Shown in pieces: positions 46,089 to 54,801 of a stretch of 64,000 bases of DNA. Within the stretch, counting starts at the first letter, position 1. Each line of letters starts with the position of its first letter. The position numbers were made by a program, and so were the translations under genes. A model generated the notes under the pieces. It did no database searches. It saw only the letters and a program-made list of their open reading frames with translations, and was not told the origin of the DNA. Source of the stretch: Planctomycetota bacterium (GTDB lineage Bacteria; Planctomycetota; UBA1135; GCA-002686595); assembly GCA_947484275.1 (NCBI GenBank), contig CANKOY010000010.1, forward strand, positions 18,936 to 82,935, read 5' to 3'.

Positions 46089-47015
46089 TTGAACCCGCGC
46101 ATTTCGATCTGCCTGCCGACGTACAACGGCGCGCGCGATCTCGCGCGGCTCTTGCCTGTGCTTGCAGCCCAAGAACTCGATGGGGGATCCGCCGGCCTCA
46201 AGAGCGGAGCCGTGGAGATCTGCGCCATCGATTCAAGCTCGGGCGATGAAAGCGTCGCCCTCCTGCGCGCCGCCGGCGCGCAGGTCGAGGTGATCCCCAA
46301 GTCGGAGTTCCGCCACGGCGCGACGCGCAATCGAATCGCCGCCCGTGCGCGCGGAGAAATTCTGTTGTTCCTGTCCCAGGATGCCCTGCCCCAGGGGAAG
46401 GACTTTCTCTCCGCGCTGACTGCGCCCTTCGTGGATCCGCGCACGGCAGGAGTCAGCGCGCGTGTTCTGCCCCATCCCGAGGACGATCCCCTGACCCGGC
46501 GCACTGCCCTGGCCCAGCCGGAAGCCGGTTCGAGCCCGGAGTCCTTTGACCTCGATGGCGTCGCGGGCCTGTGGACGTTGCCTGAGGCGGCGCGACTGCG
46601 GCTCTTGGTCATCAACGACGTGGCGAGCGCCGTTCGCGCCGATGTCTTTCGCAAGATTCCCTTCCCCGATGTGGAATTTGGCGAGGACGTCGCCTGGGCC
46701 GCCCGGGCCCTGACCGCCGGTTGGCGCCTGCGTTTCGCGCCCGGGGCCGTGGTGCACCACGCACACTGCTACACACCGTCCCAGGCCTTCGCGCGCTATC
46801 GCGTGGACGCGCGCTTTCGCCGCCGCGTGCTCGGACACATGATTCGTCCCTCGCTCTTGTCCGTGGCGCGCGGAATCACCTACGAGGTGCGCGAGGATCT
46901 GCGCTACCTCGGCCGCTGCGGCGGACCAGGAAAATTCTCCGCAGTGCTGCGCTCGCCGATTCTGCGCTCGGCCCAGGTCCTTGGGCAGTATTCGGGCGCC
47001 CGCGCGCCTCGCTGA
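46089..47015 (+). CDS. GT2 glycosyltransferase (rhamnosyltransferase-like)
   Basis: The 308-aa protein is a family-2 glycosyltransferase: ISICLPTYNGARDL opens the nucleotide-binding fold, ICAIDSSSGDES carries the first Asp, FRHGATRNRIA and LLFLSQDALP hold the metal DxD-type region, and VEFGEDVAWAARAL is the catalytic ED motif. RHGATRN is common in rhamnosyltransferase-like members. The start is TTG 46089, directly before the conserved core. Its N-terminal half resembles the GT2 module of the next gene (FDHGDTRN, TQDAIP, FNDVASA), indicating paralogy. Confidence 0.82.
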   Translation: MNPRISICLPTYNGARDLARLLPVLAAQELDGGSAGLKSGAVEICAIDSSSGDESVALLRAAGAQVEVIPKSEFRHGATRNRIAARARGEILLFLSQDALPQGKDFLSALTAPFVDPRTAGVSARVLPHPEDDPLTRRTALAQPEAGSSPESFDLDGVAGLWTLPEAARLRLLVINDVASAVRADVFRKIPFPDVEFGEDVAWAARALTAGWRLRFAPGAVVHHAHCYTPSQAFARYRVDARFRRRVLGHMIRPSLLSVARGITYEVREDLRYLGRCGGPGKFSAVLRSPILRSAQVLGQYSGARAPR

Positions 47016-47164
47016 GGAACCCCTGGACTACTGAGGCGGCGTCCAGCCGGTCGATAGCCCCCGAGGGCTGGCTTCGGCCTTTCCCCCCATGGCTCCTGGC
47101 GCGTAACCTTTCTCGCCCAACATCCGCCCGCAAGCCGCCCCACGTCCCCACCCCCCCCAGGAGC

Positions 47165-49936
47165 ATGCCCCCGGTTCGTTCGATTTCGGTCCTGATGCCG
47201 ACCTGGCAAGGGGATGAATTCCTGGAGCGCGTCCTGACGGCCCTCGCGGCTCAGGTGTGCCCGCTGCCCTGGGACTTCCTGGCCATCGATTCGGGGTCTT
47301 CGGATCGGACCCTGGCGATCCTGCGCGCTTTCCAGGGGCGGTTCCCGGTGCCGTTTTCGATCGCGACCATCCACAAGACTCAGTTCGACCACGGCGACAC
47401 CCGAAATCTGCTGGCGGCGCGCTCCAGCGGAGATCTCCTGGTGTTCTTGACCCAGGACGCGATACCGAGCACCGCCACGTTCCTCGCAGATCTGGCGCGC
47501 AACTTCGACGACCCGGCAGTCGCTGCGGCCACGTGCCGCAACTTGGCGCGGCCGGACGCGCAGCTTTTGACTCGCGTGTTCAGCGAGAACGACCCCGGCT
47601 ACGTCAGCGGAAGGCGCGAGGTGCGCTTGCCCGAGCGCGCGACCTACGACGCCATGGGGCCCCACGAACGACGTCTGCTCTACAACTTCAACGATGTGGC
47701 CAGCGCCTTGCGCCGCTCCATTTGGGAACTGCATCCCTTCCCGCGAACAGAATTCGGCGAGGACGTGCTGCTGGCTCGCGCCCTGCTCGAAGCCGGGCAC
47801 ACGCTGGTCTACGACGATCGCGCATGCGTCGAACACAGCCACGACTACACACCCGAGCAGATGCAGGCACGCGCAAAGATCGACGCGCGCTTCAACGCGG
47901 AGTGGCTCGATCGCACCTGTGTGGCTTCGCGTTCCGATGCCGAGGTGCTGACCGATCGGCAGTTGTCCGTGGATCGCTCGGCACTGGAGGCCGCCGGAAT
48001 TCGCGGGGCGGAGCTGAAGCGCGAACTCGAAAATGCGCGGGCCCTGCGCCGCGCGGCGTTCCTCGGCCTCTACGAAGGCGGGCAGGTGCGCACGCGGCGT
48101 CCCGCGACGCAGTTACTGCAGACTTCGCGGCTGCGGATCCTGTATGTGGTGCACGGGTTTCCCCCGGACACAATGGCCGGCACGGAGATCTACACGCTCA
48201 ATCTCGCGCGCGAGATGCAGCGCCGCGGGCACGAGGTGGCGATCTTGACGCGCGCGCCATCAAGCACGAGTGAGGCCGAGGGCGGGCCCGCGGATTTTTC
48301 CGTGAAGCGCGAGTCCTATCGTGGGGCCAATTGGCCCGAACGTGAGTCGCTCGCGGTCTGGCGCATGACCCACCGGCTTCAACATCGCCGGCTGCGCGAC
48401 AGTTTCGACCAGCCGCGCGCCAACGCGCCGTTTCTCGAAGTGCTCCGCGCTTTCCAGCCCGATCTGGTTCACTTCCAGCATCTGATCCATCTCTCCGCGG
48501 GTCTCGTGCGCGAGGCACAGGATGCGGGGCTCGCGACGGTCGTGCATTGCCACGACTTGTGGCCCACTTGCGCCCGGGTGCAGGCGATCCGCCCCGACGG
48601 CGAGCGCTGCGAAGAGAATATGGGGGCCGGCTGCTACCTGTGCGTCAAGGAGAAGTGGTACGAGCACATCCCCGCCGCCAAAGCCGCCGGTTCGCTCCTG
48701 GGGCCTGTGGGCGCATTGATCGCCTCGGCCGCGGGACAATCGGAGTACGGCGATCTCATGGCGCGCCAAGACTTTCTGCTGAACGCCTGGGGCTCGGCGG
48801 ACTTGCGCATTTCGCCCAGTCGCTTCGTGCGCTCCAAGCTGCTCGCAACCGGCGCCTTCGATCCCGCTCGCTTTGTGTTCTCGGAGAACGGCGTGCGCCA
48901 TGAATTTCTGAAGCGCCTGGACAAGCGTCCCGATCCGAAGGGCCGCGTGCGCTTTGGATTCATCGGCTCGCTGGTCTGGTACAAGGGCGGCGAAGTCCTG
49001 ATGCGGGCCATGGGCGAGCTTGCGGGCAAGAATGCCGTGCTGCGCGTCTTCGGCGACTTCACGCCCGATTCGGACGCGCACCATGGGAAACTTCGCGATC
49101 TGGCCCAGGGCTGCGCCGTTGAATTCAAAGGCCGCGTGGACAACACCGAGTTGTCCAGGGTTTACGCCGAGACCGATGTCTTGATCGTGCCCTCGATCTG
49201 GTTTGAGAACGCGCCGATCACGATCCAAGAGGCGTTCCTGGCAGGCACCCCGGTGGTGACTTCCAACATCGGCGGCATGGCAGAGTACGTGCGCGACGGC
49301 ATCGACGGTCTGCACTTTCAAGTGGGCGATGCCAAGGATCTGGCGCGCACCCTGCGGCGATTCATCGACGAGCCGCGCTTGCTCGAGAGCCTCTCCCAGG
49401 ATTTTCCGCGGGTGAAGTCCGTGGAGGAAGACGCTGGCGAGATGGAGTTTCGCTACCGCGGACTCGTGTGTCAGCGCCGCAGCCGTGGCGCGCGCACTTG
49501 GCTCGATTACCGTGGCATCGATGCCACGCGGCGCGAGGGCGCGGTGGATGTCCAAGGCGGCGACATGCTGCTTTTGCGCCCCGATGACGGCGCCATCGAG
49601 TTCGACCTGGCGGCCGCGGCCGGTGGCAGGCGCGAAGTGGAAGTCCACGTGCTCGGCCTTGGGGCCGAGCGGCGCGTGGAATTGGGCGGGCGCTTGCTCG
49701 TGGATCAGGAAGAGATCGGCCGCATTGCGCCCTTTTCCAGCGCGGGCAAAGACGGTCTGCGCACTTTCGTCTTCCAGATCGACATCCCGCGTTCCGCGCG
49801 GGTCCTGCGCCTGGAGTCGCGCACCCAGGCTGGTGGTCGCGCTGTTTTCCTGCGCGTTGCGCGCGTCCTCGTCCGCGACGCGGGCCGAGATTCCAACAGT
49901 TCGGCCCCTGGGGCAAAGGTTGAGGCCCGAGCGTGA
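47165..49936 (+). CDS. GT2-GT4 fusion glycosyltransferase with C-terminal beta domain
   Basis: From ATG 47165 the protein is 923 aa. Residues 1-310 form a GT2 domain (SVLMPTWQGDEF, DSGSSDR, QFDHGDTRN, FLTQDAIP, EFGEDVLLARAL). Residues about 320-740 form a GT4 domain: LRILYVVHGFPPDTMAGTE, then VHCHDLWPTC, RFGFIGSLVWYKGGEVL, and the nucleotide-sugar block ENAPITIQEAFLAGTPVVTSN near 680. About 160 further residues form a beta-rich domain (GDMLLLRPDDGAIEFDL, then FQIDIPRSARVLRLES) of unknown role, perhaps carbohydrate binding. The fusion suggests two successive sugar additions by one polypeptide. AGGAG lies just before the start with minimal spacing. Confidence 0.8.
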   Translation: MPPVRSISVLMPTWQGDEFLERVLTALAAQVCPLPWDFLAIDSGSSDRTLAILRAFQGRFPVPFSIATIHKTQFDHGDTRNLLAARSSGDLLVFLTQDAIPSTATFLADLARNFDDPAVAAATCRNLARPDAQLLTRVFSENDPGYVSGRREVRLPERATYDAMGPHERRLLYNFNDVASALRRSIWELHPFPRTEFGEDVLLARALLEAGHTLVYDDRACVEHSHDYTPEQMQARAKIDARFNAEWLDRTCVASRSDAEVLTDRQLSVDRSALEAAGIRGAELKRELENARALRRAAFLGLYEGGQVRTRRPATQLLQTSRLRILYVVHGFPPDTMAGTEIYTLNLAREMQRRGHEVAILTRAPSSTSEAEGGPADFSVKRESYRGANWPERESLAVWRMTHRLQHRRLRDSFDQPRANAPFLEVLRAFQPDLVHFQHLIHLSAGLVREAQDAGLATVVHCHDLWPTCARVQAIRPDGERCEENMGAGCYLCVKEKWYEHIPAAKAAGSLLGPVGALIASAAGQSEYGDLMARQDFLLNAWGSADLRISPSRFVRSKLLATGAFDPARFVFSENGVRHEFLKRLDKRPDPKGRVRFGFIGSLVWYKGGEVLMRAMGELAGKNAVLRVFGDFTPDSDAHHGKLRDLAQGCAVEFKGRVDNTELSRVYAETDVLIVPSIWFENAPITIQEAFLAGTPVVTSNIGGMAEYVRDGIDGLHFQVGDAKDLARTLRRFIDEPRLLESLSQDFPRVKSVEEDAGEMEFRYRGLVCQRRSRGARTWLDYRGIDATRREGAVDVQGGDMLLLRPDDGAIEFDLAAAAGGRREVEVHVLGLGAERRVELGGRLLVDQEEIGRIAPFSSAGKDGLRTFVFQIDIPRSARVLRLESRTQAGGRAVFLRVARVLVRDAGRDSNSSAPGAKVEARA

Positions 49937-51252
49937 GGCGTTTCCTGAAGCAATGGCTCGGTGGAAGTCTGCTGCCGCCTGCGCGCCCCGCGGCGACGGT
50001 GACCTCGCCCCAGGCGGGGGAGTTGACGCTCGACGCGTTGCGGGTGACGCCCGGTGAGGCGCTCAGCGCCGCGCGATTGCCCACCGTCGCGATCATCATC
50101 CTCAACTACAACGGCCGGCACCATCTCGACGGCTGCTTCACTTCGCTCGCTCTCCTGGATTATCCCAAGGACAAACTCGAAGTCATCCTGATCGACAACG
50201 GATCCGACGACGGCAGCCAGCAGGAAATGCGCGAGCGTCACCGCTGGGTGCGCACGATCGAGAATCAGCGCAACGTTGGTTTCACAGGCGGATGCAATCA
50301 GGGCGCGGCGGCGGCGAAGGACGCCGAGCTGCTCGTGTTCCTGAACAACGACATGCGCGTGGAACCGCGCTGGCTCGCGGAACTCGTGGCACCGATCGTG
50401 CGCAAGGAGTGTCAGGCCACCAGCGCAAAAATGTTCTCCTGGGACGGCAAGTTGATCAACTCCGCGGGAGGGGGGATGAACTTCCACGGGATCGGGATCC
50501 AGACCGGCTACATGGAGACCCCGGGGCCCGAGCACGACGTTCCGCGCAAGACGCTGTTCGCTTGCGGCGGCGCCATGGCGATCGAGAAGCGCGTCTTCCA
50601 CGAAGTCGGTGCCTTCGATCCGGAGTTCTTCGCCTACTACGAGGACGTGGACCTCGGCTGGCGCCTGTGGATTCTTGGCCACTCGATTCACTACGTGCCA
50701 AGCGCCGTCTGCTACCACCACCACTCGAGCACCAGTCGCACGTTCCCGCCCGAGACGATTCGCGTGCTGCAGGTGCGAAATCCCCTGTACGCCTGCTTCA
50801 AGAACTACGACGACGAACACCTGCGTAAGATCCTGCCGGCGATGCTCGCCCTGGCGACGCGGCGCATGCTCTTGATTTCCGGCATTCCCAGCGACCGCCC
50901 GTTCCGCATCGAGGACGTCGATCTCGACCGACCGGGCGCCATTGGAAAACTGCTCGACAAGGCCAAGCGCTCCTTCGATCCCGAGATGACCTTGCGGCGC
51001 AACGCGGGCGCGGACCTGATCGCGATCAATGACCTCCTGGGCAATTGGGACCATTGGATGGAGCGCCGTGCCCTGGTTCAGAACGCTCGCCGCCGGTCCG
51101 ACAGCGAGATTTTTGCGCTCTTCATGAAACCGCTCTGGTGCGTCGAAGAAGAGGGAGCCTACCGCTCCCTGCATTCGGGACTGGCGAAGTTCCTGGGCAT
51201 CGATGCCATGTTCCAAGGTCTCTCCATCGATGGGCGCGACCCGCACCGCTGA
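49933..51252 (+). CDS. GT2 glycosyltransferase (WbbL-like)
   Basis: The 439-aa protein starts at GTG overlapping the fusion gene by 4 bp. Motifs are VAIIILNYNGRHHLDGC near residue 52, ILIDNGSDDGS near 86, ENQRNVGFTGGCNQG, LNNDM near 138, and FFAYYEDVDLGWRL near 232 with the catalytic ED. This is the WbbL/rhamnosyltransferase-like branch of GT2. An N-terminal 50 residues and a C-terminal 150 residues are not recognised. It probably extends the same glycan. Confidence 0.82.
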   Translation: MRRFLKQWLGGSLLPPARPAATVTSPQAGELTLDALRVTPGEALSAARLPTVAIIILNYNGRHHLDGCFTSLALLDYPKDKLEVILIDNGSDDGSQQEMRERHRWVRTIENQRNVGFTGGCNQGAAAAKDAELLVFLNNDMRVEPRWLAELVAPIVRKECQATSAKMFSWDGKLINSAGGGMNFHGIGIQTGYMETPGPEHDVPRKTLFACGGAMAIEKRVFHEVGAFDPEFFAYYEDVDLGWRLWILGHSIHYVPSAVCYHHHSSTSRTFPPETIRVLQVRNPLYACFKNYDDEHLRKILPAMLALATRRMLLISGIPSDRPFRIEDVDLDRPGAIGKLLDKAKRSFDPEMTLRRNAGADLIAINDLLGNWDHWMERRALVQNARRRSDSEIFALFMKPLWCVEEEGAYRSLHSGLAKFLGIDAMFQGLSIDGRDPHR

Positions 51253-51273
51253 ACCCCTGATCCCAACCTCGGA

Positions 51274-51963
51274 ATGAAGCTCTCGGTCGTCATCCCCATC
51301 TACAACGAAGAGCGCACGCTCGCGGAGATCGTTCGTCGCGTCCAGGCGGTTCCTTTCGAGAAGGAGCTGATCCTGGTCAACGATTGTTCGAAGGACAACT
51401 CGCGCGCGATCATGACCGAAATCGCCGCGGCCCACGACAACGTGCGCTGCTTCCACCACGAGATCAATCAGGGCAAGGGCGGCGCACTGCGCACGGGCTT
51501 CGCGCAAGTCTCCGGCGACATCGTGCTGATCCAGGACGCGGACCTCGAATACGATCCGGCGGACTATCCCGTGCTGTTGCGACCGATCCTGGAGGGCAAA
51601 GCGGACGTTGTTTTCGGCAGCCGATTCTTGGGCGGCGCCTACTCGCGCGTGCACCTGTTCTATCACTACATTGGCAATCGTCTGCTGACGCTGATGTCGA
51701 ACTGTTTCACGAACTTGAACCTGTCGGACATGGAGACCTGCTACAAGGTTTTCACCCGCAAGGTGGCCGACCGGCTCGACATTCGCTCGCGCACGTTCGC
51801 GGTGGAACCGGAGATCACCGCCAAGGTGGCCAAGATGCGAGTGCGCGTCTACGAAGTGCCCATCACCTACGCCGGCCGCGACTATTCCGAGGGCAAGAAG
51901 ATTGGCCCTAAGGACGCGGTGATTGCGTTCTTCGCGATTGTTCGCTGGTCCGTGTTTCACTAG
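51274..51963 (+). CDS. GT2 glycosyltransferase (dolichol-phosphate mannosyltransferase-like)
   Basis: The 229-aa protein begins LSVVIPIYNEERTL, has LVNDCSKDNS (the first Asp), GGALRTGF and LIQDADLEYDPADYP with the DAD metal motif, then FGSRFLGG and the conserved METCYKVFTR. This is the DPM1/GtrB-like class that loads a sugar onto a polyprenyl phosphate; the protein has no C-terminal membrane segments, so it is the DPM1 type. It completes a four-gene glycosyltransferase run with the upstream genes. Confidence 0.85.
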   Translation: MKLSVVIPIYNEERTLAEIVRRVQAVPFEKELILVNDCSKDNSRAIMTEIAAAHDNVRCFHHEINQGKGGALRTGFAQVSGDIVLIQDADLEYDPADYPVLLRPILEGKADVVFGSRFLGGAYSRVHLFYHYIGNRLLTLMSNCFTNLNLSDMETCYKVFTRKVADRLDIRSRTFAVEPEITAKVAKMRVRVYEVPITYAGRDYSEGKKIGPKDAVIAFFAIVRWSVFH

Positions 51964-52005
51964 AACTTCCGTCTGACGCGCTCTCCCGCGCGCGGAAGTT
52001 CCACA

Positions 52006-54801
52006 GTGAGTCGAAACGACATGCGCCGCTTTGTTGGATTCGAAACTCCGTTTCTGGAGGCGCTGGCCCGTGCACTGCTCGAGCCTCCCTTCCAGGGGCG
52101 TTTGGGCACCCTGGTGGTGGTACTGCCCGGTCGCCGCGCTGGCCGCCGGTTGCTGGAGCTCTTGACCGAGCTCCAAGGCGGCGCGATCGAACCGCCGCGG
52201 ATCGTGACCGAGGCGGCCTTGGCCCAGGCACTGTCGGACCGTCCGTTGGCCATGGCATCGCCCGCGGCCGTGGAGTGGGCATGGTTCGACGTTCTGAGCC
52301 GGGCGAACCCTGCGGAGTGGGAGGCCTTTGCCCCCGGGCCTTCGGCTCAAGATCCCTGGGCCCTGCGTTGGTCTGTGGCGCGACAGTTGACAGCCCTCGA
52401 TCGCGAACTCGCCGCAGGGGAAGGCGCGGACATACTGCGCCGACCCGGCAGCGAAGCGAACGCCCGCATGGCCGCCCTCGCTGCGCTTTCGGCTCGAGTC
52501 ACCGCCTCACTCGAAGCCACCGGCCGCGTGGACCCCGCGCGTTCGCTGCGGCAGGTACTGGATCCGAAATCAAGGCGGTCGGGCTTGGAGGTGGTCCTCG
52601 GGGGCGTCGTCGAAATTTCGCCGACCTTGCGCGCGCTGTTGGAGTCGCTCACGCCGCGGCCGCACGTGTTCATTCACGGCGGACAGGACCTCTCCGAGGG
52701 CTTTGACGAGTTGGGCGCCGTAGTGCCGGAGTTCTGGGAGCGACGGGCCGTGCCCCTTGGGGACGAGCAGTGGCTCGCCGTGGACGATCCAGCGCAAGCG
52801 ATCTCCTCCAGTTTGGATTGGCTTTCGCGCTTGCCTCCGAAGACGGGCACGGACCAGATCGTGATCGGGCTTTTCGCCCAGGACATGCTGCCGAGCCTCG
52901 CGCACGCCCTGGGCCGCGAAGGCCTGGCCGTGCACGCCGCGGCCGCGGGAAGTCTGCGCGAGAGCGCGCCGTACCTGGCGCTGGAGGCCCTGCACGGTTG
53001 GGTGGCGCGCCACGACTTTGCCGCCCTGGCCAGCGTTCTGCGGCATCCCGACCTGGAGCCGCTGCTGCGCGCGAGCGGCGCGTCGCTCGCGGACGCGCTC
53101 GAGCGCGCGGACCGCTGGCACCGTGCGCACCTACCGGATGATCTCCAGGGAGCTGCGCTCGTCCCTGAGCCATCGGAACTGCGCCCGCGGCAAATGGTCG
53201 ATGCCGTGCGAGAGCTGTGCGCCGAGTTGGAGGTCGCGCCCGAGCGCGCTCTCACCCAATGGACGCCGGCGATCACTGGGATCCTGTGTCGGATTTACCC
53301 CAGCGTCCCCGACGATGCGTCTTCCATGTCCCTCGGCACGCGCAGCGCCATGGAGTGGTTTTCCAGTCTGACGCTGGACCTCGGAACCTATCCCGAAGCG
53401 TTTTTCTCCACGCCCATGACGGGCACACAAGCCCTGCGGCTGTGGCTCGAATGGGCCGCTGGCCAAGCCCTGCGACCGGCGCGCGTCCACGGCGCCATCG
53501 AGGCGCTCGGATGGCTGGAATTGGCCTTTGAGGACGCGCCGCACCTGCTGCTCCTTGGACTCAACGACGGCTGGGTGCCCGAGGGCGAGCGCGCCAGTGC
53601 GCTCGCCGAAGACCGCGACTCTGGCGCGGCGCGCAGTCCGCAGGCGCGCACGCGACTTGCGCGCGACGTGCACGCCCTGACGGCGATCGCGAGCCAACGC
53701 GCGGGGAGCGCAGCCGGCGGCGGACTGCACGCCCTGACACTGCGCCGCGGAGCTGGCGAGGATCCGCTGCGACCGAGCCGATTGCTGTTTCACACCGACG
53801 AGAGCCGGGCCATCGAACGCGCGCGCACGTTCTTTTCGAAGGACAAGCGCGCCACGGCGCTGCCCGCCGTGGAGAGCGCACCGCCGTCCGCCCTGGCTCC
53901 GATCCTGCCGCTGCCGATTCGGCGACCACCCGAGCGCGTGCGCATTTCCGCCTTCAAGGCCTTTCTGCACTCGCCGTACTTCTACTACCTGCAGAACGAA
54001 CTCAAGTTGGAACGCGCGCGCGACGACGCCTTCGAGCTCGACCCCCTGGGCTACGGTTCGTTCCTGCACGAGGTCCTTGATCGCTGGGCCAAGGGCGACA
54101 CCCGCGACAGCAAGGACCCCGCGCGCATCGAGGCCGGCGTGTGCGCGGAACTGGAACACTTGGCGCGCGAGCAATTCGGCGCGCGGCCGCTGCCAGCAGT
54201 GCGCTTGCAGTTGCAGCAACTGCGCCGCCGACTGGGGCGCTTCGCGGAACGACAGGCCGAACTCGCCGAGCAGGGTTGGCGCGTGCACTCGGCCGAGAAG
54301 GATCTCAAGGGCGCGAGCCTCGAAGTGGACGGCGCCCAGGTCCTGTTGAGCGGCCGCGTCGATCGCATCGACCGAAATCAGAAAACCAACGTCTGGCGCA
54401 TCATCGACTACAAGTCGGGCGACGGCGCGAATGAGCCGCTCAAATCGCACCGCCTCAGGACTCGCTGGGTCGATCTGCAATTGCCCCTATACCGCCATTT
54501 TCTCAGCCGTGAGCTCGCGGGCGAAATCGAAGTGGGCTACTTCGCGCTTTCGAGCGCACTCGATGAATGCGGTTGGCACCGCGCCGAATTCAAGGCCGAG
54601 GATTACGACGAAGCCCTGGAGGAGGCGCGGCGCCTGCTGCGGCTCATTGTTGCCGGAGATTTTGCCCAGCTCGGGCGTGCGACACCCGCGGATCGCGTGC
54701 AGCGCGCCCTGTGCGGACTCTCGCTGTTGTCGATCGGCGAAGAGGCCTCCGCGGAGAGCGAATTCGGCGATGACGAGGCCAGCGAGGAGTCTGCCCCGTG
54801 A
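52006..54801 (+). CDS. AddB-like helicase/nuclease protein (PD-(D/E)XK)
   Basis: The 931-aa protein has an N-terminal half resembling a degenerate UvrD-like domain (LVVVLPGRRAGRRLLELL; no intact Walker A) and a C-terminal PD-(D/E)XK nuclease: RISAFKAFLHSPYFYYL near residue 648, HEVLDRW near 690, GRVDRID near 784 and the catalytic IIDYKSG near 803, then QLPLYRHFL. The Fe-S cysteines of classical AddB are not visible (SPYFYYL where CPY-type is expected), so this resembles RexB-type proteins. Start GTG 52006 (or ATG 52021). It overlaps the AddA-like gene by 4 bp; together they should resect double-strand ends. Confidence 0.8.
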   Translation: MSRNDMRRFVGFETPFLEALARALLEPPFQGRLGTLVVVLPGRRAGRRLLELLTELQGGAIEPPRIVTEAALAQALSDRPLAMASPAAVEWAWFDVLSRANPAEWEAFAPGPSAQDPWALRWSVARQLTALDRELAAGEGADILRRPGSEANARMAALAALSARVTASLEATGRVDPARSLRQVLDPKSRRSGLEVVLGGVVEISPTLRALLESLTPRPHVFIHGGQDLSEGFDELGAVVPEFWERRAVPLGDEQWLAVDDPAQAISSSLDWLSRLPPKTGTDQIVIGLFAQDMLPSLAHALGREGLAVHAAAAGSLRESAPYLALEALHGWVARHDFAALASVLRHPDLEPLLRASGASLADALERADRWHRAHLPDDLQGAALVPEPSELRPRQMVDAVRELCAELEVAPERALTQWTPAITGILCRIYPSVPDDASSMSLGTRSAMEWFSSLTLDLGTYPEAFFSTPMTGTQALRLWLEWAAGQALRPARVHGAIEALGWLELAFEDAPHLLLLGLNDGWVPEGERASALAEDRDSGAARSPQARTRLARDVHALTAIASQRAGSAAGGGLHALTLRRGAGEDPLRPSRLLFHTDESRAIERARTFFSKDKRATALPAVESAPPSALAPILPLPIRRPPERVRISAFKAFLHSPYFYYLQNELKLERARDDAFELDPLGYGSFLHEVLDRWAKGDTRDSKDPARIEAGVCAELEHLAREQFGARPLPAVRLQLQQLRRRLGRFAERQAELAEQGWRVHSAEKDLKGASLEVDGAQVLLSGRVDRIDRNQKTNVWRIIDYKSGDGANEPLKSHRLRTRWVDLQLPLYRHFLSRELAGEIEVGYFALSSALDECGWHRAEFKAEDYDEALEEARRLLRLIVAGDFAQLGRATPADRVQRALCGLSLLSIGEEASAESEFGDDEASEESAP

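Noticed and set aside
49705..52350. An 881-codon antisense frame over the glycosyltransferases
   Set aside because: The sense frames hold clear GT motifs; the antisense frame has no domain and is a by-product of high GC content.
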